From: Thalassotalea sp. G2M2-11
Lineage (GTDB): Bacteria; Pseudomonadota; Gammaproteobacteria; Enterobacterales; Alteromonadaceae
Length of the DNA: 64,000 nucleotides
Assembly: GCF_017168195.1 (NCBI RefSeq)
Contig: NZ_JADNYL010000001.1
Location: 1,054,001-1,118,000, forward strand
Direction of reading: 5' to 3'
The position numbers and the translations under genes are program-made. Below the pieces are notes generated by a model, which saw only the letters and a program-made list of their open reading frames with translations, was not told the origin of the DNA and searched no databases. Shown piece after piece: positions 8,616-17,544 of this stretch (position 1 is its first letter; every line of letters starts with the position of its first letter).

Positions 8616-8636
8616 ATTGAGTGATTTTCACTCAAT
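8616..8636. promoter_or_regulatory. Perfect hairpin in the SulP leader
   Basis: ATTGAGTGA and TCACTCAAT are perfectly complementary around a TTT loop, about 80 bp upstream of the SulP start and followed by TTCTTCT. It could be an operator or an RNA hairpin. There is no T-run strong enough to call a terminator. Confidence 0.3.
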
Positions 8637-8717
8637 TTCTTCTATGATTAAGTGTAAATACTTAATATCAAACAGCTAAGTGTGAATTTAGCTAATAACC
8701 AACTACGTGAGAGCAGA

Positions 8718-10274
8718 ATGTTTGAATTACGTGCCAGTAAAACTGGTAATTTGAAAAATGATGTATTATCTGGCTTAACGGTCGCCTTGGCATTAGTGCC
8801 TGAAGCTGTTGCCTTTGCCTTCGTGGCTGGAGTGGAGCCGCTTGTTGGTTTATACGCTGCATTTATGGTTGGCTTAATTACCTCTATTTTAGGCGGTCGT
8901 CCAGGTATGATTTCAGGTGCCACTGGCGCAATGGCTGTGGTCATGGTTAGTTTAGTCGCTGTGCATGGCGTGCAATATTTATTTGCTTGTGTGGTGTTAA
9001 CGGGGGTACTGCAAATTCTGGCAGGCGTCTTTAGGCTTGGTAAATTTATTCGTTTAGTGCCTCATCCGGTGATGCTCGGGTTTGTTAATGGCTTAGCTAT
9101 TGTTATTTTCTTAGCTCAGCTAGGGCAATTTAAGGTGACCAATGCTGCTGGAGAGCTAACTTGGATGCAAGGCGAGCAACTCTTTACCATGATTGGTTTG
9201 ATTGTGTTGACTATGGCTATCATTCATTTATTGCCAAAGTTAACAAAAGCAGTCCCTTCTTCTCTTGTTGCCATTATTGTTGTAACTGTATTAGTCCAAA
9301 GCTTGAACTTAGATGCTCGTACAGTGGTCGATTTTGTTCGAGATATGACAAACGATCCGAGTGCTTCAATAGCTGGTGGCCTTCCGCAATTTGCTATCCC
9401 TAATGTACCTTTTAATCTTGAAACCTTAAAAATTATTTTCCCATATGCGTTAATTTTGGCGGCAGTCGGTTTGATTGAATCCTTACTTACCTTAACGTTA
9501 GTGGATGAATTAACCGGTACTCGTGGTCGGGGTAATAAAGAATGTGTTGCTCAAGGCACTGCTAATACTGTCAATGGTTTTTTTGGTGGTATGGGTGGTT
9601 GTGCCATGATTGGTCAATCAATGATTAATGTGAACTCTGGCGGTCGCGGGCGTGCGTCAGGTATAACCGCTGCATTAGCATTACTTGGTTTTATCTTATT
9701 TGCTTCTGGATTAATCGAGTTGATCCCATTAGCCGCATTAGTTGGTGTGATGTTTATTGTGGTGATCGGTACATTTGAGTGGTCAAGTTTTCGAATCTTG
9801 CACAAAGTTCCCAAATCAGATGCTTTTGTTATTGTATTGGTTTCCGGTGTCACTGTTGCGACAGATTTAGCCATCGCTGTTGTTGTCGGCGTGATAGTTT
9901 CTGCCTTAGTGTTTGCGTGGGAGCATGCAAAACATGTCAATGTTCTTAGAAGTATCAATGAGCAAGGTTCAACGGTATACGACGTGAATGGACCACTGTT
10001 TTTTGGTTCGGTAACTCACTTTTTAGATCAATTTGATATTGAAAATGACAGTGATGACATTATCGTGGAGTTTAGAAATTCACGTGTTGCCGATCACTCG
10101 GCAATAGAAGCAATAGACACGCTTGCTGAGCGATACTTGAACAAAGGGAAAACCATGCACTTAAGGCATTTAAATACTGAGTGTAAGCAGTTACTTACCA
10201 AAGCCGGTAGCCTTGTTGAAATAAATTTAATTGAAGACCCTGATTATCATATCGCAACAGATAAATTGGCTTAA
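8718..10274 (+). CDS. SulP-family anion transporter with STAS domain
   Basis: About 518 aa from the ATG at 8718. A GTG 36 bp upstream is possible, but [19 protein letters not shown] is the typical family N-terminus. The signature region [21 protein letters not shown] is followed by about ten hydrophobic segments. The hydrophilic C-terminal part from about residue 420 ([18 protein letters not shown]) is a STAS domain. SulP proteins carry sulfate, bicarbonate or other anions across the inner membrane, usually coupled to Na+ or H+. No carbonic anhydrase or sulfate-assimilation gene adjoins it, so the substrate stays open. It is monocistronic. Confidence 0.85.
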   Translation: MFELRASKTGNLKNDVLSGLTVALALVPEAVAFAFVAGVEPLVGLYAAFMVGLITSILGGRPGMISGATGAMAVVMVSLVAVHGVQYLFACVVLTGVLQILAGVFRLGKFIRLVPHPVMLGFVNGLAIVIFLAQLGQFKVTNAAGELTWMQGEQLFTMIGLIVLTMAIIHLLPKLTKAVPSSLVAIIVVTVLVQSLNLDARTVVDFVRDMTNDPSASIAGGLPQFAIPNVPFNLETLKIIFPYALILAAVGLIESLLTLTLVDELTGTRGRGNKECVAQGTANTVNGFFGGMGGCAMIGQSMINVNSGGRGRASGITAALALLGFILFASGLIELIPLAALVGVMFIVVIGTFEWSSFRILHKVPKSDAFVIVLVSGVTVATDLAIAVVVGVIVSALVFAWEHAKHVNVLRSINEQGSTVYDVNGPLFFGSVTHFLDQFDIENDSDDIIVEFRNSRVADHSAIEAIDTLAERYLNKGKTMHLRHLNTECKQLLTKAGSLVEINLIEDPDYHIATDKLA

Positions 10275-10296
10275 GCTGAATTAATCAGTATAAAAT

Positions 10297-10333
10297 AAGC
10301 CTATAGGTTATAGTTAATGTATAGGCTTTCTTT
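10297..10333 (+). terminator. Probable terminator after SulP
   Basis: AAGCCTATA and TATAGGCTT form a 9-bp stem with a 14-nt loop, followed by TCTTTCTT. The T-run is interrupted, so termination may be partial and could let DUF1289 be read through. Confidence 0.5.
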
Positions 10334-10351
10334 CTTGGCTTAAGGTTTACC

Positions 10352-10657
10352 ATGCAGTTAGAGTTTTTTGATGTTCCAAGCCCTTGTATCGGCATTTGTC
10401 AGTCGGACGAAAAAGGGTATTGTAAAGGTTGCTATCGCACACGTGAAGAGCGCCAAAATTGGATTAATTTAGCATCAGATGACAAACAGAAAGTGATCAA
10501 GCGTTGTATTCAACGACGCAAACGAAAAGAAGGCAAGGTTAAACCTAAGCAAGAGCAAGCAACGGTTGAGATCAAGCAACCTTCCTTATTAGATCCTCCT
10601 AGTAAAGTAAGTCATTCAAATTCATCCGACATGGATTTTGGTGATTTTGAGCTGTAA
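10352..10657 (+). CDS. DUF1289 small cysteine-motif protein
   Basis: A 101-aa protein with four cysteines at residues 12, 16, 24 and 27 (C-x3-C-x7-C-x2-C) in SPCIGICQSDEKGYCKGCYR, followed by TREERQNW. This is the DUF1289 (YdhL-type) motif, which probably binds zinc or an Fe-S cluster. After the motif, a basic stretch (RRKRKEG) leads to a low-complexity acidic C-terminal tail. Family members are small cytoplasmic proteins of unknown role. AAGG lies upstream of the ATG. Confidence 0.8.
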   Translation: MQLEFFDVPSPCIGICQSDEKGYCKGCYRTREERQNWINLASDDKQKVIKRCIQRRKRKEGKVKPKQEQATVEIKQPSLLDPPSKVSHSNSSDMDFGDFEL

Positions 10658-10668
10658 TAGCGCTTTAT

Positions 10669-11382
10669 TTACGGCTGCTTAATTTGTTTAAAGGCAGCTT
10701 GTAGTTGTTTTACTGTAGCTAATGGTGTCTCTAAACTCGCCGCTAGATAGAGTGGGTAAGTATTGATACAAAAATTTGTTTGTATCAAACTTTTAATGTC
10801 CGTTCCCAGATTGCTCAACTGATAATAAAACACTTCTTTCGAATGAATGATAAAGTCAACCCTTTGATGGTTGAGTAATTTTATTGAATGAGCAACGGAC
10901 TCGGCATCAAGTAAATTCTGATAATTACGATAACCTTGATTTGCTAAAATTTGTTTAGTATGGCTGTCTCGCTGCGTGGCAACTCTGTATTGCTGCATTT
11001 GATCAAGTGTGTTGACTGCGTTTAATTCAGAAGCGCTTTTTAGCGAAAAGGCGCAAATTTGTGTGTCAGAAAGTTTACCAATCCAGTGAAACATTTTTTC
11101 TCTAAATTCAAGCCTGGCTAGTGAAAAAATAAGCACATTCGCTTGGTTTAAAGCAATATGATAAGCACGGTTCCAAGGTAAAAATTCTATTTGTTTTTCT
11201 AGTGCTACTTTGTTAAGTAATTGTTTTACTTGTTCACTATTGATGCCTTGTGCGGATTTACCGTCGGAATAGTTATAAGGGGGAAACTCTTCTGTAAGAA
11301 TAGTGAGTTGCTTAAGATCAGATCGTGCAACCGTAGGCAATGACAGCATTACTAACAAAAGTAGTGAACGGATAAAAAGCAA
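10669..11382 (-). CDS. Periplasmic substrate-binding protein (SBP_bac_3-like)
   Basis: A 237-aa protein with an N-terminal signal peptide (hydrophobic LLLLVMLSLPTVA) and the bilobed amino-acid-binding protein pattern: LTILTEEFPPYNY at the first strand, an alternating core around VLIFSLARLEFREKMFHWIG, and a second lobe with VDFIIHSKEVF. The start is a TTG with AGGGG about 7 nt upstream; no ATG fits. No ABC permease or ATPase is nearby. Orphan proteins of this type are numerous in Alteromonadales, so it may be a sensor-like or lone binding protein. Ligand unknown. Confidence 0.7.
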   Translation of the reverse strand: MLFIRSLLLLVMLSLPTVARSDLKQLTILTEEFPPYNYSDGKSAQGINSEQVKQLLNKVALEKQIEFLPWNRAYHIALNQANVLIFSLARLEFREKMFHWIGKLSDTQICAFSLKSASELNAVNTLDQMQQYRVATQRDSHTKQILANQGYRNYQNLLDAESVAHSIKLLNHQRVDFIIHSKEVFYYQLSNLGTDIKSLIQTNFCINTYPLYLAASLETPLATVKQLQAAFKQIKQP

Positions 11383-11601
11383 AATAAGCCCCTGATGTTT
11401 GACCTTAATTAGTCAGTATAGAAGAAGCTATGCTGCAGTGTAAATATATTAGTGCAACAATATGTTGACAGTATAGCGAGGCATGATTTGTAATAATTTA
11501 GCGTTTAATCATGAGCTTGATATAATATCGTTATTATTTTTTGCGTGTTTTATGATGACTTTAAAGCATCATACACGCCAAACTTGGAGTATTTTTCGCT
11601 A

Positions 11602-12924
11602 ATGTCTAACCATTCTTTGCTAAATGAAACTCATGATCCCCAATTAACAAGTTGGGTTGAGTCGGCTAATGTACCGGGTAATGAGTTTCCGATCCAGAAT
11701 TTACCTTTTGCTATTTTTCGTGTGAAAGGCTCATCAGAAAACTTTCGTGGTGGGGTAGCTATCGGTGATCAAGTGCTCGATTTAGCAGCAGCGCAAGCTA
11801 GCGGTATTTTTGAAGGCATTGCTCAACAAGCGTTAGCAGCTTGTTCAAAAGATCAGTTAAATGATTTTATGGCAATGGGAAAAGAAGCTTGGAGCAGTTT
11901 ACGTGCGGCGTTATCAAAAGCGTTAGCTGTAGGCTCTTCCGCTCAGGCACAATTAACAAATTGCTTAGTAGTGCAAGCCGATGTTGAATATGCACTGCCA
12001 TGTCGTATTGGTGACTACACTGATTTCTATACATCAATTCATCACGCGACTTCTGTTGGTAAGAAATTTCGCCCTGATAACCCGTTATTACCTAATTATA
12101 AATGGGTTCCTATCGGCTATCATGGTCGTGCTTCATCTATTGAAGTTTCGGGGGGGAGTTTTAAGCGTCCGAAAGGGCAAACTAAAGCACCTACGGCAAC
12201 TGAACCGTCATTTGGGCCGTGTAAGCGTTTAGATTATGAGCTTGAAGTCGGTATATTTGTGGGACAAGGGAATGACTTAGGTTCGGCTATTACAATTGAT
12301 AAAGCAGAAGATCATGTTTTTGGTTTATGTTTATTCAATGATTGGTCAGCTCGCGATATTCAAGGCTGGGAATACCAACCTTTAGGTCCATTTTTGTCAA
12401 AAAGTTTTGCATCAACAATTTCACCTTGGATTGTTACTACAGAAGCATTAGCACCGTTTAAATCTTCTTGGACACGTGATGAAAATGATCCACAGCCAAT
12501 GCCATATTTAGAGTCCGAGCAAAATCGTGCGCTTGGTTCATTTGATATTGAATTGCAAGTGTATCTTGAAACAGAAAAAATGCGCGCCAATAGCGAAGCT
12601 GCGGTGAAGCTTTCTCAGTCAAACTTTAATGATTCATACTGGACCGTTGCTCAAATGGTTACACATCACACTGTTAATGGCTGTAATTTACGTGCTGGCG
12701 ATATGTTCGGTAGTGGTACTCAATCTGGTCCAAAACCTGAAGAGGCTGGTTCATTATTAGAGCTTTCTAATGCGGGCTCTGAACCTGTAAGTTTGCCAAA
12801 TGGAGAAACGCGTACATTCTTAGAAGATGGCGATAATGTCATTATGAAAGGTTACTGTCAAAAAGCAGGTGCTGTGAGTATTGGCTTTGGCTTAGTTGAA
12901 GCGAAAGTACTTCCAGCAGAATAA
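11602..12924 (+). CDS. fahA: Fumarylacetoacetase
   Basis: About 440 aa from the ATG at 11602 (MSNHSLLNE), with GGAG 12 nt upstream; a GTG further upstream would add 19 unlikely residues. The active site is recognisable: DFYTSIHHATSVG contains the catalytic His, GYHGRASS the substrate loop, YELEVGIFVG the metal-binding acids and FNDWSARDIQGWEY the remaining metal ligand. It hydrolyses 4-fumarylacetoacetate to fumarate and acetoacetate, the last step of tyrosine/homogentisate breakdown. The other pathway genes (homogentisate dioxygenase, maleylacetoacetate isomerase) are not in the window. It is followed by a strong terminator. Confidence 0.93.
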   Translation: MSNHSLLNETHDPQLTSWVESANVPGNEFPIQNLPFAIFRVKGSSENFRGGVAIGDQVLDLAAAQASGIFEGIAQQALAACSKDQLNDFMAMGKEAWSSLRAALSKALAVGSSAQAQLTNCLVVQADVEYALPCRIGDYTDFYTSIHHATSVGKKFRPDNPLLPNYKWVPIGYHGRASSIEVSGGSFKRPKGQTKAPTATEPSFGPCKRLDYELEVGIFVGQGNDLGSAITIDKAEDHVFGLCLFNDWSARDIQGWEYQPLGPFLSKSFASTISPWIVTTEALAPFKSSWTRDENDPQPMPYLESEQNRALGSFDIELQVYLETEKMRANSEAAVKLSQSNFNDSYWTVAQMVTHHTVNGCNLRAGDMFGSGTQSGPKPEEAGSLLELSNAGSEPVSLPNGETRTFLEDGDNVIMKGYCQKAGAVSIGFGLVEAKVLPAE

Positions 12925-12942
12925 CGACAATATAATAACGGT

Positions 12943-12972
12943 AAAAGGGCTTGTATCTACAAGCCCTTTTTT
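12943..12972 (+). terminator. Rho-independent terminator after fahA
   Basis: AAAAGGGCTTGTA pairs perfectly with TACAAGCCCTTTT and runs into TTTTTT. The drawn loop is only 2 nt, so the innermost pairs will be open. Confidence 0.9.
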
Positions 12973-13585
12973 GATCTTAATGGTTGATAAGTAAGATTGA
13001 AGTCAGCATAAATTTGAAGCAAAAATTGCATAACTATGCAGCAGCCAATTTGCTATTTTCGGTCATTTTACCGGTATTTTTTGCGATAAATAGACAAAAA
13101 GTTACGATAAATGGTCTTGTAAATTTTTTATGTTGTTTATTTTTTGTTAATTCTTTATGTGGAAAAAGTTGCAGGTGAAAAAAAGTTCCAATTAGTTTTA
13201 TAGTTTTTTGGTCTTGCTTTTAGCTTTTTAATTCCTTTTGGTTATGTTTGGCGTTGGTTAATATTATGAATAATGTTGGAGGATGGTACAAGTCAATAAA
13301 GCCAGAGCTTTCATTTTGTCTGGTTGTTGCTTTAAATAAGTGCATAAACCTTGCTTGAAAAATAAATTGCCTCTAGTAAAAACTTACTGTTAAAACCATT
13401 TCTACAGGTTAGTGACTGCCATTTGCACACTGAGTTGGCTACTTGTAAAGCCTTGATTGCTGTTTTATAACTAAATTAGCTGAATTGCTTATACGCTATG
13501 CGTTTAAGTGCTCCAGCATAATTATAAAAATAATAAAAAAATTTAATAATTTTAAATTTTATTTAAATCTAGGAAGGTATAAAAC
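12973..13585. other. Long AT-rich spacer upstream of the TonB receptor
   Basis: About 610 bp without a convincing gene. A 64-codon frame at 12984-13178 has no ribosome site and no family resemblance. The last 80 bp are almost pure A/T and end with AGGAAGG 9 nt before the receptor ATG. The length suggests a long regulated leader or a small RNA, but no motif was recognised. Confidence 0.5.
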
Positions 13586-16135
13586 ATGTCTAATAAATTT
13601 CGTGCAGCTACGTTAGCCCTTGCTGTGGGCGTTGCCTTAGGTACTGCACCTGTCTATGCTCAAGATGAAACTGGCGCTGAAAAAGAAGTTGAACGTATTG
13701 CTGTTGTGGGTACGCGTTCTGCTCCTCGTTCAGTGGCGGAATCTCCAGTACCTATTGATATTGTAGGAGCTGACGAGCTAGGTAGAAGTGCTTCAAGTGA
13801 TATGCTCGATCAATTACAAAGTGCAGTACCATCATTTAATGTGCGCCAACAACCTATTAGTGATGCTGCAACTTTAATACGTCCAGTTAACTTACGAGGT
13901 CTGTCATCCGATAGTACGTTAGTGTTATTGAACGGTAAACGTCGTCATCGTGCCTCGGTTATTGCTTTCCAAGGTGGTGGAGTCAATGATGGGGCACAAG
14001 GTCCTGATATCTCAGTAATACCAAGTATTGCTCTAAAACAAGTAGAAGTACTTCGTGATGGTGCAGCGGCGCAATATGGCTCTGATGCGATTGCCGGTGT
14101 AATGAACTTTGTTCTAAAAGATGATGCTGATGGTGGTTCAATCTCTGTTAAACATGGTGAGTACTATGAAGGCGATGGTACATCCACAATTGTTGACGGT
14201 AATTTAGGCTTACCATTTAGTGATGATGGCTTTGTAAATTTAAGCTTTCAATTAAAAAATGCCGATGCTACTAGTCGCAGTGTACAACGTCCTGATGCAC
14301 AAGCGTTAATTGATGCGGGTAACACAGCTGTACCTGATCCTGCGATGATCTGGGGTAATCCTGAAATTAAAGATGATATTACCATTTTTGCCAATGCGGG
14401 TCTTGACTTGGGTGATGATAAAGAGTTTTACATGTTTGGTAACTACTCAGAGCGTGATGCAGAAGGTGGCTTCTATTATCGTAACCCGCATAACCGTAGT
14501 AATGTTTTCTCAATCGATGGTGGTGAAACACTGTTAATTGGGGATGTTGCACAAGCAATGGGAGCTGAGCGGACTTGTGCAGTGGTACCTGCGGATGTAC
14601 CAAATGTTTTGAACACTCAAGCGTATCAGGACATGGTGGCCGATCCTAATTGTTTTGCCATGAACCAGTTGATGCCAGGTGGTTATACGCCAAGATTTGG
14701 CGGAAATATTACTGATACTTCATTTACCGCTGGTACGAAAGGTGAAGTGAAATCGGGCTTTTTAGACGATTGGTTTTATGATATCAGCGGCTCGGTCGGA
14801 CGTAATGCGTCGACATTTTTATTGAAAAATACACTAAACCCTTCACTTGGCTTAGAAACACCGTTTGATTTTAAAACCGGTGGATATACTCAATTAGAGA
14901 AAGGTTTTAACCTTGATTTAGTTAGAGAAGTTGAAGTAGGTTTATATTACCCAATCAATGTGGCTGTTGGTGCTGAATGGCGAGAAGAAAGCTTTGAAAT
15001 CACTGCAGGTGAGGAAGCATCATGGAAAGCAGGTCCGTATGCTGCACAAGGCTTTAATATTGGTTCCCATGGTTTTAAAGGTTTTGGCCCTGAAGCTCAA
15101 GGTATTGATGTAAGACGTAGTGTTGGTTTATATGGTGATGTTGAAGCACAAGTTACTGAGGCATTGTTACTTGGTGGTGCCTTGCGTTATGAAGACTTCA
15201 CATCATTTGGTGATACCTTAAATTATAAACTAACTGCCCAATTCACAGTTTCTGATGAATTATCATTACGTTTATCACATAGCACTGGCTTTAGAGCACC
15301 AACCGTTGGTCAAGCAAATGTGGTGAATACGGCTACTTCATTGGTTGAAGGTGAGTTAATTCAAAGCTTTTTAGCGCCACCAACCAATCCATTATCGGCA
15401 TTTTATGGTGGTAAAGAATTAGAGCCTGAAGAGTCAGTCAGTTATGCAGCAGGTTTTGTTTATAACTATGAAGATTTCTTCATGACGGTTGATTACTACA
15501 ATATTGAAGTGACTGATCGTATCGCACAATCAAGTCAAATTGATGTTGAGCCAGAAGATTATGATGCACTTCGAACGGAAGGTGTGAAGAATCCTGAATT
15601 GATTTCTGCGGTGACTTACTTTGCTAATGACTTTGATACCACAACACAAGGTATTGATTTAGTTGCTAACTATTCAATGAATTTATTTGATGGAGATACT
15701 CAGCTGAGTCTTGCGTACAACTGGACAGATACAAAAGTTGATTCATTTAATCCATTGACGACTAACCAAGGTAAAATTGACCGTTTAGAAGATGGTATGC
15801 CAGATCATCGTGCAACCTTTACTGTTGCGCAGACATGGGAAGATGTCAGCATGTTCCTTCGTGCGAACTATTTTGGTGAGTACTATGCAACTCATGCAGA
15901 CGGTACCTCACCAGAAGAATCAGAAATGGCGGATGCTGCAGTGACTTTTGATGCTGAAATCAGTTATTTCTATAGTGATGCATTAACTTTCTCGGCAGGT
16001 GCGATGAACATCTTTGACCAAGAAGCACAAAAGCTACAAGCGGTGAATAACTGGAGTGGTGCTATTTACTACGAAAGTGGTCCGTTTGATTACAATGGTG
16101 GTTACTACTACTTAAAAGCAAGCTATAACTTTTAA
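13586..16135 (+). CDS. TonB-dependent outer-membrane receptor
   Basis: 849 aa. The signal peptide (ALAVGVALGTAPVYA, cleavage near residue 25) is followed by a TonB-box-like ERIAVVGTR at about 36-44. The plug domain contains LRGLSSDSTLVLLNGKRRHR and the plug end QVEVLRDGAAAQYGSDAIAGV. The 22-strand barrel ends YYYLKASYNF with terminal Phe, as expected for outer-membrane insertion. It is monocistronic, with no transport or regulatory partner next to it. The ligand is therefore not predictable: siderophore, vitamin or oligosaccharide are all possible. The ribosome site AGGAAGG is strong. Confidence 0.93.
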   Translation: MSNKFRAATLALAVGVALGTAPVYAQDETGAEKEVERIAVVGTRSAPRSVAESPVPIDIVGADELGRSASSDMLDQLQSAVPSFNVRQQPISDAATLIRPVNLRGLSSDSTLVLLNGKRRHRASVIAFQGGGVNDGAQGPDISVIPSIALKQVEVLRDGAAAQYGSDAIAGVMNFVLKDDADGGSISVKHGEYYEGDGTSTIVDGNLGLPFSDDGFVNLSFQLKNADATSRSVQRPDAQALIDAGNTAVPDPAMIWGNPEIKDDITIFANAGLDLGDDKEFYMFGNYSERDAEGGFYYRNPHNRSNVFSIDGGETLLIGDVAQAMGAERTCAVVPADVPNVLNTQAYQDMVADPNCFAMNQLMPGGYTPRFGGNITDTSFTAGTKGEVKSGFLDDWFYDISGSVGRNASTFLLKNTLNPSLGLETPFDFKTGGYTQLEKGFNLDLVREVEVGLYYPINVAVGAEWREESFEITAGEEASWKAGPYAAQGFNIGSHGFKGFGPEAQGIDVRRSVGLYGDVEAQVTEALLLGGALRYEDFTSFGDTLNYKLTAQFTVSDELSLRLSHSTGFRAPTVGQANVVNTATSLVEGELIQSFLAPPTNPLSAFYGGKELEPEESVSYAAGFVYNYEDFFMTVDYYNIEVTDRIAQSSQIDVEPEDYDALRTEGVKNPELISAVTYFANDFDTTTQGIDLVANYSMNLFDGDTQLSLAYNWTDTKVDSFNPLTTNQGKIDRLEDGMPDHRATFTVAQTWEDVSMFLRANYFGEYYATHADGTSPEESEMADAAVTFDAEISYFYSDALTFSAGAMNIFDQEAQKLQAVNNWSGAIYYESGPFDYNGGYYYLKASYNF

Positions 16136-16152
16136 TTGTTAAGTTAACTATT

Positions 16153-16183
16153 AAAAACCACGCTAATTAGCGTGGTTTTTTTT
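16153..16183. terminator. Terminator between receptor and cca (bidirectional)
   Basis: The perfect palindrome ACCACGCTAATTAGCGTGGT is flanked by A5 upstream and T8 downstream, so it can end both the receptor and the convergent cca transcript. Confidence 0.9.
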
Positions 16184-16210
16184 GCCTGTATGATGTGAAA
16201 TGAATTACCC

Positions 16211-17416
16211 CTAATTCAACGAAGTAATCTGCTCGTTAATAAGCGCAAGTCTGGCGTTAGTTATTGCGGACTTTATCGCCTTTCCTGTTAAACCTTGTTC
16301 AACGTATGTTTTTGCTGAGACTTGATTACATTGTAAAAGCAACTCGTTTAACATATTGAATGGTGTGCTGTCAGTACGCTCACCTTGTGTTAATACCGCT
16401 TGCTCAGCCTGACATACCATTAAAAAATCGTTAAAAAAATCAGGTTTTCGCCAGGCATCTAAGTGATCAAATAAGCTTAATATGTCGCTTGCACTCAATT
16501 GTGATAACTGATTAAGCTTTTCATGATGTTGCTGACACTTAGTTGCAAGCAATTTAGGGGCGTTAGGGAGTTTTAGTTTGCCTGTGATGTTATTTTGTTG
16601 TTCACCTGACTGCTGATGAGCCATATATAAGCATAAGCAAGCAAAACGGATACTAGTGTTGTCTGAGAGTTTGACTGCTTGTTGTAATAACGCTAAAGAA
16701 AGCTCGGCGAGTGATTGATATTTTTGAGTATCTTGAGCCTTGGTATGCCATAAATTTGATAATGCAGGCCAAATCTCATGCAAAGCTCCACAGTGCTGTA
16801 AAATCTTGAAAAATACCTCTGGATTTTTCTCGCCTAACGCACGCTCTAATTCTTTCCAGATACGCTCCCCTGATAAACTTGATAATTCGCCACTAGCGCT
16901 TATTTTTTTCATTAATTCCATGGTTTCTTCGGCAATACTAAAGCCTAAATAATGATAGCGGGCAGCAAATCTAGCCACTCTTAGCACACGAAGAGGATCT
17001 TCACAAAATGCTGAAGATACATGGCGAAGCACTCTGTTTTTTAAGTCATGTTGACCATTGTAAGGGTCAATAATGGCACCATCACTTGTTTGAGCCATGG
17101 CATTAACTGTTAAATCTCGGCGCAGAAGATCTTGCTCTAAGGTAACATCTTCCGCACTATGACAAATAAATCCTGTATAGCCATGGCCTTGTTTTTTCTC
17201 AGTACGTGCAAGTGCGTACTCCTCTTTAGTTTCAGGGTGTAAAAACACGGGAAAATCTTTGCCAACTTGATTAAAGCCTAAGCTCAGCATTTGTTTAACA
17301 TTGCTTCCTACAACCACATAGTCTCGTTCAATCACTTTACGATCTAATAGCTGATCTCTGACGGCACCACCGACTAAAAAAACATTGATGGTTTGATTTA
17401 TTTGCTCATTATTCAT
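16211..17416 (-). CDS. cca: CCA-adding tRNA nucleotidyltransferase
   Basis: About 401 aa from the ATG of MNNEQINQ; two upstream ATGs are possible and none has a clear ribosome site. The class II nucleotidyltransferase head shows VFLVGGAVRD, RDYVVVG and LLRRDLTVNAMAQ, then the template region DPLRVLRVARFAARYHYLGF. It adds or repairs the 3'-CCA of tRNAs. In E. coli Cca an HD phosphohydrolase domain follows. Here the corresponding position reads FACLCLYMAHQQ and lacks the HD pair, so phosphatase and phosphodiesterase activities are probably missing. It is divergent from the GspA-GspB gene. Confidence 0.92.
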   Translation of the reverse strand: MNNEQINQTINVFLVGGAVRDQLLDRKVIERDYVVVGSNVKQMLSLGFNQVGKDFPVFLHPETKEEYALARTEKKQGHGYTGFICHSAEDVTLEQDLLRRDLTVNAMAQTSDGAIIDPYNGQHDLKNRVLRHVSSAFCEDPLRVLRVARFAARYHYLGFSIAEETMELMKKISASGELSSLSGERIWKELERALGEKNPEVFFKILQHCGALHEIWPALSNLWHTKAQDTQKYQSLAELSLALLQQAVKLSDNTSIRFACLCLYMAHQQSGEQQNNITGKLKLPNAPKLLATKCQQHHEKLNQLSQLSASDILSLFDHLDAWRKPDFFNDFLMVCQAEQAVLTQGERTDSTPFNMLNELLLQCNQVSAKTYVEQGLTGKAIKSAITNARLALINEQITSLN

Positions 17417-17544
17417 GGTCATTATTGATAAAGCTGATATTAGAGAAAAGTTTATCATAAGTTTACTTTGAACTGCTCGATACTTTGACTTCTTAAAGCT
17501 AACAAGGTAATTTCGAGCAGTCTTTTAGTTATCTTAGAAAAGTA

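Noticed and set aside
12984-13178. 64-codon frame downstream of fahA
   Set aside because: No ribosome site, unusual composition, no family resemblance, and it starts directly after the fahA terminator; treated as chance.
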